Positions 1 through 6,368 are shown, numbered from the stretch's first letter. The stretch: DNA of 6,640 bases from GCA-2708415 sp964351905 (GCA_964351905.1 CAYGPG010000050.1:1-6640); one strand, 5' to 3'. Made by a program: numbers and translations. The notes: a model not told the origin generated them from the letters alone.

Positions 1-949
1 TCACACGGGTGAGCGCAGAACGAAAACCCGCCAAATGCGTTCCCCCATCACGTTGTGGGATATTGTTTGTGAAACAAAGCATTGTTTCATGGTATGCATC
101 CGTCCATTCCAGCGCGGCTTCCACCGTCATGCCGTTTTCTTCATCTTCAGTTGAAAAAGCAATACGGTCTTTGATTAACGGCTTTTTGGATCGGTTTAAA
201 TATTCAACAAAGCTGTCAATTCCGCCTTCATAATGAAGGTGCGACACCTTATCTTCTTCACCGCGCGCATCAGTCAAATAAATATTCACGCCTGAATTCA
301 AAAACGCCAATTCGCGCAAGCGATCTTCCAGCGTTTCAAAGCTAAAATCAATATTGGTAAATGTCTCAGAAGACGGCATGAACGTAATCGATGTTCCGTT
401 ACGCTCGCCTTTTTCCAAATCACGGATTGGTTTTAAATCTTCACCAGCATCACCGTGCGTGAAACGCATGGTCCATTCTTTGCCATCACGACGAATGGTT
501 AAATCTAAATATTCAGACAAGGCATTCACAACCGAAACACCAACCCCGTGCAGACCACCAGACACCTTATAAGAATTTTGATCAAACTTACCACCCGCAT
601 GAAGTTGCGTCATGATTACTTGTGCGGCAGATACTTTTTCTTCTGAATGCTCGTCCACCGGAATACCACGGCCATTATCTTTAACCGTGACAGAGCCTTC
701 GGCATTGATGATCACATCAACGCGGTCACAATGCCCCGCCAAACTTTCATCAATGGCGTTATCGACAACTTCGTACACCATATGGTGCAAACCCGTGCCA
801 TCATCCGTATCGCCAATATACATTCCAGGGCGTTTACGAACGGCTTCTAATCCCCGCAAAACTTTAATCGAATCCGCGCCATATGAATCAATAGCGTCTT
901 GATATTCGTTAGGTTCTTCATTGGTCATTTTGGGGGCCGTTTCGCTCAT
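1..949 (-). CDS. gyrB: DNA gyrase subunit B, N-terminal part (runs off the left edge)
   Basis: ATPase subunit of DNA gyrase, which with GyrA introduces negative supercoils using ATP. The frame is open from the ATG at 949 to the window edge, giving 316 complete codons of a protein usually near 800 residues. The GHKL ATPase fold is clear: a helix with EVVDNAIDES (Glu60 as catalytic base and Asn64 for Mg, equivalent to E. coli Glu42 and Asn46), the DNGRGIP loop with Asp91, and the glycine lid GGLHGVGVSVVNALS at 131-145. The transducer domain begins near 230 and includes AYHETMLCFTNNIPQRDGGTHLAGFR. The N-terminus has about 18 extra residues before the conserved core, which is common in alphaproteobacteria. 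A weak GGA Shine-Dalgarno lies about 9 bases upstream. A second in-frame Met at residue 8 is a possible alternative start. The gene follows recF after a 221-base gap. No odd residues were seen. Identification is firm. Confidence 0.97.
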   Translation of the reverse strand, partial: MSETAPKMTNEEPNEYQDAIDSYGADSIKVLRGLEAVRKRPGMYIGDTDDGTGLHHMVYEVVDNAIDESLAGHCDRVDVIINAEGSVTVKDNGRGIPVDEHSEEKVSAAQVIMTQLHAGGKFDQNSYKVSGGLHGVGVSVVNALSEYLDLTIRRDGKEWTMRFTHGDAGEDLKPIRDLEKGERNGTSITFMPSSETFTNIDFSFETLEDRLRELAFLNSGVNIYLTDARGEEDKVSHLHYEGGIDSFVEYLNRSKKPLIKDRIAFSTEDEENGMTVEAALEWTDAYHETMLCFTNNIPQRDGGTHLAGFRSALTRV

Positions 950-1011
950 TATTTTTATTCCATTTTCGGTCTTAAAAATCGCAGTTTTCTGCTGTTTTTG
1001 ATTAAGTATTA

Positions 1012-1041
1012 TTTATAGCATTGCACAGCCATGAAAGACAG
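1012..1041 (-). promoter_or_regulatory. possible gyrB promoter (weak)
   Basis: On the minus strand, TATAAA (1012-1017) is a good -10 element. It is preceded by TGTCTT or CTGTCT at 17-18 bases, a poor -35. It sits about 65 bases upstream of the gyrB ATG, in a gap where a gyrB promoter is likely because the recF-gyrB spacing is 221 bases. This is inferred from hexamer similarity only. Confidence 0.28.
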
Positions 1042-1060
1042 GAAAAACCCTATTTTTTCC
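1041..1060. repeat. AT-rich inverted repeat between recF and gyrB
   Basis: Seven-base arms GGAAAAA (1041-1047) and TTTTTCC (1054-1060) flank a six-base loop. Neither strand has a T-run directly after the stem, so it is a poor terminator. It may be a weak pause or termination site for recF transcripts, or it may be chance in AT-rich DNA. Confidence 0.35.
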
Positions 1061-1082
1061 CACAATTTTTAAGCCTAATTTC

Positions 1083-1160
1083 TGTCATTCTGACAGCGCG
1101 TAGCGACAAGGAAACTCCTTGATTTTACCTTAAGATTTCTCACATTCGCTCGAAATGATA
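1083..1160. repeat. dispersed palindromic repeat (REP/MITE-like) after recF
   Basis: An imperfect inverted repeat whose ends read TGTCATTCTGA (1083-1093) and, on the opposite strand from 1160, TATCATTTCGA (8 of 11 identical). Both arms then continue into GCG-rich sequence. Inside is a perfect six-base stem, CAAGGA (1107-1112) with TCCTTG (1116-1121). Ends of the form GTCATTCTGA...GCGA paired with TCGCTCGAAATGA resemble, from memory, short palindromic repeats scattered in intergenic DNA of many bacteria. It starts about 10 bases after the recF stop, so its transcript could fold as a 3' stabiliser or terminator. No coding content. Copy number cannot be judged from this window. Confidence 0.6.
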
Positions 1161-1170
1161 ATGGGGTTTT

Positions 1171-2367
1171 CTAAGCTGCTTTTATTGATTTTTTCGGCTT
1201 GATTTGTGCATTTTCTATATCGAAAAATTGCGCGGAATTTTTGATAGAATTGAACAAAACAGGGTCGGTTCCACTCATCCATACTTGGCCGCCTAAATTT
1301 TGCAATCGCTCAAACAAGGCATCGCGACGATCCTCGTCCAAATGGGCGGCAATTTCATCAAGCAATAAGATCGGCGGCATACCACGCTCTGCCATCATTA
1401 AACGCCCGTGCGCCAAAACAAGGCTGATCAAAAGGGCTTTTTGCTCCCCCGTAGAACATTGATCAGCAGGCATATTTTTGGACGCATATTTAACATTCAA
1501 ATCACTTTTATGTGGCCCCGTCGCCGCACCACCCACAAGGGCATCACGTGTGCGCGATTGTTCCAATTGATAGGCAAACATTTTCTCCACTTCCACCGCA
1601 GGACTGCTTTGCAATAATTCTTCAATCGTGCCCGTAACACGCAACCTGACGCGCGGGAAATAAGCTTCCTCGGCCTTATCGGTTTGGTCACAAACACGTT
1701 GCAGGCGCGCACTAAAATCAAGACGGGCGGCGGCAATCGCAATACCTGTTTCCGCCATTTGCGCTTCGAGAGACGCGATCCAACTCGGCTCGCTCTTATC
1801 CTCTTGTAATAGTTTAGAGCGTTGGCGCATTGCATTTTCATATCTTGTCACCCGCCCCGAATGTCCCGCATCAAAGGTAAAAATAAGCTTATCGAGAAAG
1901 CGGCGACGTGCGCTCGATCCTTCTAAAAACAAACGATCCATTTGCGGCGTCAGCCAAAGGCAGGAAATATAATCAGACAACGCCATTTGGCTTTTGGCAG
2001 TCACGCCATTAATGCGAATAATTCGACGCTCATTCTCAGGATTTAATCCTGTACCTATTATGACCTCCCCTTGATCAACTGTAATTTTAGACGATACGCC
2101 CCACGGTGTATATCTCCCCCCCTTACTCCCTTCGGTCGCCTCCCCCCCGCTGGCGGGGGGGATTAAGGGGGGGAGCCTTTGCATATCGGTGGCTTTGGCA
2201 CTTCGAATACCGCGCCCTGGCGAGAGGATAGAAACTGCCTCAAGAATATTCGTCTTCCCCGCTCCATTCGGCCCACAAAGCACAATCAAACCAGAAGACA
2301 ATCCTTCCAGCCGAACAGAGTCATAACACCGAAAATTCTGCAATGTAAGTTGTGTGAGGTAGGACAT
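1171..2367 (-). CDS. recF: DNA replication and repair protein RecF, with an in-frame palindromic insertion
   Basis: SMC/ABC-type ATPase that binds single-/double-strand DNA junctions and, with RecO and RecR, helps load RecA onto gapped DNA. All family motifs are present in 398 residues: Walker A GPNGAGKT at 32-39, the WLTPQMDRLFLEG block near 138-150 followed by RRRFLDKL, the ABC signature CSTGEQKA near 304-311, Walker B ILLLDE at 333-338 and the D-loop AHLD at 341-344. The central helical part (about 180-270) is the coiled-coil arm. Residues 65-85 are a Pro/Gly-rich stretch encoded exactly by a DNA palindrome at 2114-2175. Without it the protein would be about 377 residues, normal for alphaproteobacteria, and the conserved sequence resumes at the WGVSSKITV strand. 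The frame stays open, so the gene is probably functional. The ATG is supported by the usual N-terminus (MSYLTQLTLQNFRCY), though the Shine-Dalgarno is weak. It begins 40 bases after the DUF2268 gene, probably co-transcribed or driven from within the islet. Confidence 0.96.
   Translation of the reverse strand: MSYLTQLTLQNFRCYDSVRLEGLSSGLIVLCGPNGAGKTNILEAVSILSPGRGIRSAKATDMQRLPPLIPPASGGEATEGSKGGRYTPWGVSSKITVDQGEVIIGTGLNPENERRIIRINGVTAKSQMALSDYISCLWLTPQMDRLFLEGSSARRRFLDKLIFTFDAGHSGRVTRYENAMRQRSKLLQEDKSEPSWIASLEAQMAETGIAIAAARLDFSARLQRVCDQTDKAEEAYFPRVRLRVTGTIEELLQSSPAVEVEKMFAYQLEQSRTRDALVGGAATGPHKSDLNVKYASKNMPADQCSTGEQKALLISLVLAHGRLMMAERGMPPILLLDEIAAHLDEDRRDALFERLQNLGGQVWMSGTDPVLFNSIKNSAQFFDIENAQIKPKKSIKAA
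2114..2175. repeat. double palindromic element inserted in frame in recF
   Basis: A 62-base GC-rich element with two nested stems. The outer arms CTCCCCCCCTTA (2114-2125) and TAAGGGGGGGAG (2164-2175) pair perfectly over 12 bases. The inner arms CCCCCCCGC (2142-2150) and GCGGGGGGG (2153-2161) pair perfectly over 9. It contains four 7-base runs of C or G, unlike the surrounding sequence. On the recF strand it is free of stops and encodes PPLIPPASGGEATEGSKGG at residues 66-84. Its limits coincide with the limits of the non-conserved protein segment. The organisation resembles the Rickettsia palindromic elements, which also insert in frame in genes, but the sequence is not one I can name. Insertion is inferred; symmetry and frame are seen directly. 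Confidence 0.82.
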
Positions 2368-2381
2368 ACTCTTACTTTAAA

Positions 2382-2408
2382 CACAGAGAACACTAAGGTC
2401 ACGGAGTT
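2382..2408. repeat. degenerate 9-base periodic repeat upstream of recF
   Basis: Three consecutive 9-mers share a CAC start and purine-rich body: CACAGAGAA (2382-2390), CACTAAGGT (2391-2399) and CACGGAGTT (2400-2408). They fill most of the 40-base gap between the DUF2268 stop and the recF start, and the last base overlaps the stop codon. CACAGAGA/CACGGAG strings of this sort occur, as far as I recall, as short dispersed intergenic sequences in diverse bacteria. With three degenerate units, chance is possible. Confidence 0.45.
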
Positions 2409-3046
2409 TATGTGGCTTGCAACGAATTTTCCCAATAGCTTACAATTTCCCTAGCGGGCGTTTGAGTTGCCACAGAAAGATCAACACCCTGTTCCTGCAT
2501 ATATAACTTAACCATTTCATAACCTAAAGCATAACCTGCATAATCAGGAACCACCCCATCAACGCCAAAGTAACTATCATAATCTCTTTCTTTTTCTTCA
2601 CCAAAAACAGCGCACCCAAAATCACTCATCATGGTTTTAATTATTTTAGCTCTATCTGATGAAGACTGAAAAAAAGATACATCTAAAAGTTCAAATCCAG
2701 CAACCTCTTCTGCCATTTGTGCCAAACCTTCAGACACCAAAACTTCTTCTAGCGTTTTGATAGGACTATATCTTTCACGTTTTAAATGATTGATTTCATG
2801 AACCATGAGTTGTGAAACAACATCATAGTTTGGATTACTTGCATCAACAGCAAGTCCAATATTGCGTTCACCTTCTATAGGTCCCGCCCCTGCTCCCATA
2901 GGCAGTATTTTTGAAGGCTTTCTCACATAAAAAGATAATCCTTTGATGTCAGACCCTTGTTGCTCAGCTAGATAAACGCCCCTTGCAATAGCTTTTTGCA
3001 AGCGTTCATCGGGCGCAAGTCCTTCTTGATAATGAATATCTAACAT
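2408..3046 (-). CDS. DUF2268-type putative zinc-dependent protease
   Basis: A 212-residue protein resembling the DUF2268 (YjaZ-like) predicted metalloproteases. The zinc motif HEINH is at 83-87, followed by LVSEGLAQMAEE, in which Glu106 fits the third ligand of a gluzincin. A conserved C-terminal block, PDYAGYALGYEMVKLYM, lies near 167-183. The family's substrate is unknown to me. No signal peptide or membrane segment is seen, so it is probably cytoplasmic. I chose the ATG at 3046 because a strong promoter ends 7 bases before it, leaving no leader. An in-frame ATG at 3070 (adding MIWCIIYS) would lie inside that promoter and has no Shine-Dalgarno either, but remains possible if the gene is read through from the acetyltransferase. 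GC is about 38% in counted lines, below the replication genes (about 49%), suggesting transfer. Function beyond the fold is not established. Confidence 0.85.
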   Translation of the reverse strand: MLDIHYQEGLAPDERLQKAIARGVYLAEQQGSDIKGLSFYVRKPSKILPMGAGAGPIEGERNIGLAVDASNPNYDVVSQLMVHEINHLKRERYSPIKTLEEVLVSEGLAQMAEEVAGFELLDVSFFQSSSDRAKIIKTMMSDFGCAVFGEEKERDYDSYFGVDGVVPDYAGYALGYEMVKLYMQEQGVDLSVATQTPAREIVSYWENSLQAT

Positions 3047-3053
3047 GGAATAA

Positions 3054-3083
3054 ATTATACACCAAATCATTATGTATAATCAA
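3054..3083 (-). promoter_or_regulatory. consensus-like promoter for the DUF2268 gene, probably leaderless
   Basis: On the minus strand, TTGATT (3078-3083) and a perfect TATAAT (3054-3059) are separated by 18 bases. Only TTATTCC lies between the -10 and the ATG at 3046, so transcription would start at or next to the start codon. This is the best sigma-70 type promoter match I found in the window and suggests the gene can be expressed independently of dnaN. Start-site position is inferred. Confidence 0.6.
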
Positions 3084-3111
3084 ATTTGGTAGTTATCAGG
3101 CTGTTAAAATC

Positions 3112-3585
3112 TTACAAGGCCTTATGCATATTAAAACAATCCATCTTTTGTCCTGATTCAAGAATATGTTTATCTTTCTTATGAACTGAATAACCACATT
3201 TTTCATAGAAACTCTTTGCTGTTATCGACGAATCTAAATTTAAGAATTTTAAATTATTTTCTTTTGCTAGATTCTCAAGAAATTCAATTATTCTTTTACC
3301 TACGCCTTTTTTAGATGCATCAGGCAAAACATAACAAGCGCGTAATTCATTTGAAGGTAATACGATACACCCAAATCCAACAATTTTTTGATTATCGACC
3401 GCAACAACTCTAATTTCATTATCTGGATTTTCTAAGAATTTTTTAACTCTATTTTGATCAGGTCTGGGTGACCACTCATCAAGTATGTCTTTTGAGTAAT
3501 CGTTAACAGCAATTTTATGAACAGACTCGTAATGAAGGTTTAAAACTTCATTTGCATCCTCATGTTTTATAAGCCTTAAAATCAA
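3112..3585 (-). CDS. GNAT-family N-acetyltransferase (YafP-like)
   Basis: A 157-residue acetyl-CoA-dependent acyltransferase of the GNAT fold. Motif A, the acetyl-CoA pyrophosphate loop, is YVLPDASKKGVGKRIIEFL near 85-103 (R/K-x-x-G-x-G/A form as KKGVGK). Motif B is LDSSITAKSFYEKCGY near 117-132, matching the DASITAKPFFERYGF block of E. coli YafP. The N-terminus (MILRLIKHEDANEVLNLHYESVHKI) is typical of the subfamily, so this start is right although the codon is TTG. That TTG overlaps the dnaN TGA as TTGA, with no clear Shine-Dalgarno, implying translational coupling to dnaN. No upstream in-frame ATG is available. The substrate is unknown; YafP-like enzymes have been linked to detoxification, which cannot be assumed here. 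GC is about 30% over 420 counted bases, far below dnaN, so horizontal origin is likely. Confidence 0.9.
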   Translation of the reverse strand: MILRLIKHEDANEVLNLHYESVHKIAVNDYSKDILDEWSPRPDQNRVKKFLENPDNEIRVVAVDNQKIVGFGCIVLPSNELRACYVLPDASKKGVGKRIIEFLENLAKENNLKFLNLDSSITAKSFYEKCGYSVHKKDKHILESGQKMDCFNMHKAL

Positions 3586-4697
3586 ACGCGTAGAGGCATT
3601 AGCACGTAAAGGGATGAGCTATCGCCTGTGTCTTCGATAATAGTCGGGCTTGCAGAATCTGCCAAAGTTAAACGGCATCCATCACCTTCAATCTGGCTTG
3701 TGATATCCATCAGGTAACGGGCGTTAAAGCCAATCTCCATATTATCATTGCCGTTCACTTCCAAATCTTCTGTCGCGCTTCCCGACTCTGGAGAGTTCGC
3801 AGACAAGGTCATTGTCTTACCTTCAAAGGTAATCTTCACCGCGCGGGATTTACCATCAGAAATGGTAGACACACGGTCAATCGCTGACGAGAATAATTTA
3901 GGGTTCACTTCAACAATTTTGTCATTGCCCTGTGGGATCACACGTTGATAATCAGGGAACGTCCCATCAATTAATTTTGAGGTCAGAACAATATGATCAA
4001 AATTGACGCGAACCTTACTTTCGGATAAACCAATTTCAATTGAATCACCTGCTTCTTCAACTAATTTACGAAGCTCTGCCACGGCTTTACGTGGCAAGAT
4101 AACGCCAGGCATATTTTCCGCACCGGCAGGAAGGGGCATTTCAAAACGCGCCAAACGGTGACCATCTGTGGCAACAGCACGAAGAACCTTCACGCCTGCT
4201 TGTTCTGCCGCATGGATGTAGATACCGTTAAGGTAATAACGGGTTTCTTCCGTGCTCATCGCAAATTTTGTACGATCAATCAATGCCCGCAAATCATTGG
4301 CAGGGATTGAGAAAGTCGTCGGCATGTCCCCTTGGCTTAATTCAGGAAAATCCGCCACAGGCAGACAAGAGAGTTTAAAGTTGGAACGCCCCGCTTTGAC
4401 ACTCATTTGATTGCCGCTATCATCCAGCGCAATTTCAACATCCGCATCATCAGAAAGCTTCTTGACGATATCGAATAAAGTGCCCGCAGGGACTGTTGTC
4501 GCGCCTTGTGTCGCAACTGTTGCGGCAACGCTTTCTGTGATTTCCATGTCCATATCGGTGGTCGACAGGCTCAAAATGCCCTCGCCCGCCTTAATCATCA
4601 CGTTGGATAAAATTGGAATAGTATTACGTTTTTCCACGGCACTTTGGACGTGATTTAAGGAGCGTAAAAGGGCGGCGCGATCGATGCTGAATTTCAT
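3582..4697 (-). CDS. dnaN: DNA polymerase III subunit beta (sliding clamp)
   Basis: Ring-forming processivity clamp. Dimers encircle DNA and tether Pol III, other polymerases, MutS/MutL and Hda-like regulators. At 371 residues it has the usual length, with three clamp domains (about 1-120, 128-250 and 251-371). Family landmarks include MKFSIDRAALLRSLNHVQSAVEKRNTIPILSNV at the N-terminus (7-33 partly shown), ATDGHRLA at 176-183, KLIDGTFPDYQRVIP at 241-255, and the C-terminal YVLMPLRV that forms part of the partner-binding cleft. A GGAT-type Shine-Dalgarno lies about 8 bases before the ATG. The dnaA terminator lies upstream, so its own promoter is likely in the 168-base gap. Its stop codon overlaps the next gene's TTG start. 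Nothing abnormal is seen in the protein. Confidence 0.98.
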   Translation of the reverse strand: MKFSIDRAALLRSLNHVQSAVEKRNTIPILSNVMIKAGEGILSLSTTDMDMEITESVAATVATQGATTVPAGTLFDIVKKLSDDADVEIALDDSGNQMSVKAGRSNFKLSCLPVADFPELSQGDMPTTFSIPANDLRALIDRTKFAMSTEETRYYLNGIYIHAAEQAGVKVLRAVATDGHRLARFEMPLPAGAENMPGVILPRKAVAELRKLVEEAGDSIEIGLSESKVRVNFDHIVLTSKLIDGTFPDYQRVIPQGNDKIVEVNPKLFSSAIDRVSTISDGKSRAVKITFEGKTMTLSANSPESGSATEDLEVNGNDNMEIGFNARYLMDITSQIEGDGCRLTLADSASPTIIEDTGDSSSLYVLMPLRV

Positions 4698-4738
4698 GGT
4701 TTTATCCGTTATTTATACTTGTTGTGATTCTGTATCTG

Positions 4739-4765
4739 ACCATAGCACATAGGGGATAGCCGCAA
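4739..4765 (-). promoter_or_regulatory. possible dnaN promoter
   Basis: On the minus strand, TTGCGG (4760-4765) is followed after 15 bases by TATGGT (4739-4744), preceded by TGC as in extended -10 sites. Read as GCTATGGTC, it is also near the Caulobacter-type GCTANAWC -10 with a TTG-starting -35. It lies about 42 bases upstream of the dnaN ATG and downstream of the dnaA terminator, where a dnaN promoter is expected. Based on hexamer resemblance only. Confidence 0.4.
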
Positions 4766-4800
4766 AACGCTTATTGGCGGTTTTTAAGGGATTCCCACAT

Positions 4801-4827
4801 AAAAAAGGCTCCACCGCAGTGGAGCCT
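4801..4827 (-). terminator. Rho-independent terminator of dnaA
   Basis: On the minus strand a perfect 9-base stem AGGCTCCAC/GTGGAGCCT with a 4-base TGCG loop is followed at once by TTTTTT (4801-4806). It begins 38 bases after the dnaA stop codon. This is a textbook intrinsic terminator and separates dnaA transcription from dnaN. Confidence 0.92.
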
Positions 4828-4865
4828 AAGTTGTATTAGGAGATTTGTACTCAGTTAAATTCTTA

Positions 4866-6296
4866 TCAGCCAGTAAGAGCGCGACGCAGGATCTCAACGT
4901 CCTGTGCAAATGACACATCGTCGTTTGATAATTCTTCAATCTTACGTACCGCATGCATAACCGTTGTGTGATCACGACCGCCAAATTTGCGGCCAATTTC
5001 TGGCAAGGAGCGTGCGGTAAGCTGTTTGGCCAAATACATCGCCACCTGACGGGGACGTGCCACCTGACGCGCCCGACGCGCAGAATGCATATCGGATAGG
5101 CGAATATTGTAATGTTCAGCCACTTTGCGTTGAATTTCATCAATCGTAATACGACGATCATGAGAGCGTAGAAGATCTTGTAAAACTTCTTGTGTGCTTT
5201 CCAGCGTAATCGGGTTCTTCGCCACGTCAGCATGCGCCACGATGCGGTTTAACGCGCCTTCTAGCTCACGAATGTTTGATGTCACCTTCAACGCAAGGAA
5301 TTCAAGCACAGAATCTGGCACATCGGCCTGCAATTGGTCACGCTTGGCCTTCACGATACCTAAACGCAGCTCGTAGGTTGAGGGTTGAATATCTGCCACT
5401 AAGCCCCACGCCAAACGTGAACGTAGGCGTTCTTCAATGCCTGTTAAATCACTCGGTGCTTTATCGGCAGAGATAATGATTTGTTTGTTCTGATCAACCA
5501 GCGCATTGAACGTATGGAAAAATTCTTCTTGAGTCGATTCTTTACCCGCAATGAATTGAATGTCATCAATCATCAAGACATCAACAGAACGGAAAAACTC
5601 CTTAAATGCCATTGTTTCGTTTGAGCGAAGGGCTTTTACAAACTGATACATGAATTTTTCAGCACTTAAGTACATCACCTGTTTCTCAGGAGCCTGATCA
5701 CCAATCATCCACGCAATGGAGTGCATAAGATGCGTTTTACCAAGACCAACACCGCCATAGATAAAGAGTGGATTAAAGGGAACCGCATCACTTTCAACAA
5801 CACGACGCGCCGCCGCGTGGGCAAGCGCATTTGGTTTACCAACAACAAAGCTATCGAAGGTAAAACGTTGATCGAGTGGAGAGGCAATTTCAAATTGATC
5901 AACAGGTTTTGTCTTGGCATTGCCATTGGCTTTTTTAGCTTCTTCTTTTGTGTCTTCTTCAATCATCGCAGATTGAACAACAACAACTTCTAATCTTTTA
6001 ATATCCGTATTCTTTTCGGCGCACATTTCTAAGATACGCTTCGCATAATGCGTGCCAATCCAATCTTTCATAAAACGGGTCGGTACAGATACTTCCATAG
6101 TACCATGGTAAAAAGCTTGAAGTGTTAGAGGCTTTAACCAGCTACGGAAAACCGCTTCGCCAAACTCACCGCGCATTGCTTTATGGACTTCTTTCCAAGT
6201 CGAAACAATTTCTTTTGAAGGCATCAGTGTCTCTGCACTGTAATCCTTCGCTGCCTCATTGTTTTGTTGAACTTCACCCGCTTGATTTTTCGACAT
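4866..6296 (-). CDS. dnaA: Chromosomal replication initiator protein DnaA
   Basis: AAA+ ATPase that binds 9-base DnaA boxes at oriC, unwinds the AT-rich region and recruits the helicase; it also acts as a transcription factor. The 476-residue protein has all four domains. Domain I (about 28-108) includes TWKEVHKAMRGEFGEAVFRSWLKPL. A short charged linker, domain II, runs about 110-140. The AAA+ domain III has Walker A GGVGLGKT at 181-188, Walker B LMIDDIQF at 241-248, the arginine-finger segment EERLRSRLAWGL near 288-299, and sensor II NIRELEGALNR with Arg343. Domain IV carries the DNA-binding signature GGRDHTTVMHAVRKIE at 439-454. The ATG at 6296 has GGAG about 11 bases upstream, within a DnaA-box-like 9-mer. 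The gene is followed by its own terminator. About 20 residues precede the usual core start. No defects were seen. Confidence 0.98.
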   Translation of the reverse strand: MSKNQAGEVQQNNEAAKDYSAETLMPSKEIVSTWKEVHKAMRGEFGEAVFRSWLKPLTLQAFYHGTMEVSVPTRFMKDWIGTHYAKRILEMCAEKNTDIKRLEVVVVQSAMIEEDTKEEAKKANGNAKTKPVDQFEIASPLDQRFTFDSFVVGKPNALAHAAARRVVESDAVPFNPLFIYGGVGLGKTHLMHSIAWMIGDQAPEKQVMYLSAEKFMYQFVKALRSNETMAFKEFFRSVDVLMIDDIQFIAGKESTQEEFFHTFNALVDQNKQIIISADKAPSDLTGIEERLRSRLAWGLVADIQPSTYELRLGIVKAKRDQLQADVPDSVLEFLALKVTSNIRELEGALNRIVAHADVAKNPITLESTQEVLQDLLRSHDRRITIDEIQRKVAEHYNIRLSDMHSARRARQVARPRQVAMYLAKQLTARSLPEIGRKFGGRDHTTVMHAVRKIEELSNDDVSFAQDVEILRRALTG

Positions 6297-6305
6297 GTAC
6301 TTATT

Positions 6306-6314
6306 TTCTCCACA
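6306..6314 (+). promoter_or_regulatory. DnaA-box-like 9-mer overlapping the dnaA ribosome binding site
   Basis: TTCTCCACA differs from TTATNCACA at one position. On the minus strand the same bases (TGTGGAGAA) contain the GGAG Shine-Dalgarno of dnaA, 11 bases from its ATG. Binding by DnaA would suit autoregulation, but a one-mismatch site may simply be the ribosome binding site. Confidence 0.3.
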
Positions 6315-6368
6315 AAATATAAAAAGTTAAAAACAAAGTTATCCGCTGAAAAAATACAAAAATAGTGT

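Larger units (their letters stand above)
950..1170. other. recF-gyrB intergenic region
   Basis: A 221-base non-coding gap between the recF stop and the gyrB start. The recF-proximal part (1083-1160) is an imperfect palindromic repeat. The middle has a small AT-rich hairpin (1041-1060). The gyrB-proximal part has a possible promoter with a TATAAA -10 and a short GCAG-AAAA-CTGC stem near 980-992. No protein-coding potential was seen on either strand. Confidence 0.7.

Noticed and set aside
612..902. Plus-strand open frame opposite gyrB
   Set aside because: It is antisense to the conserved GyrB ATPase domain, with no recognisable protein and no independent ribosome binding site.
1497..1841. Minus-strand open frame of 114 codons within recF
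   Set aside because: It is out of frame with RecF, whose conserved residues account for the sequence; its composition is that of a shifted frame.
2114..2175. Intrinsic terminator reading of the recF palindrome
   Set aside because: It lies inside an intact coding region with no T-run after the stem on the recF strand.
3047..3070. Extended start (MIWCIIYS) for the DUF2268 gene
   Set aside because: It lies between the -35 and -10 of a strong promoter and adds residues outside the recognisable domain; kept only as an alternative.
4826..5233. Minus-strand open frame of 135 codons overlapping the end of dnaA
   Set aside because: It is a shifted-frame shadow of DnaA domain IV and runs into the terminator hairpin.
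5705..5993. Open frames on both strands within dnaA
   Set aside because: They are shadows of the Walker A region and the linker of DnaA; neither resembles a known protein.
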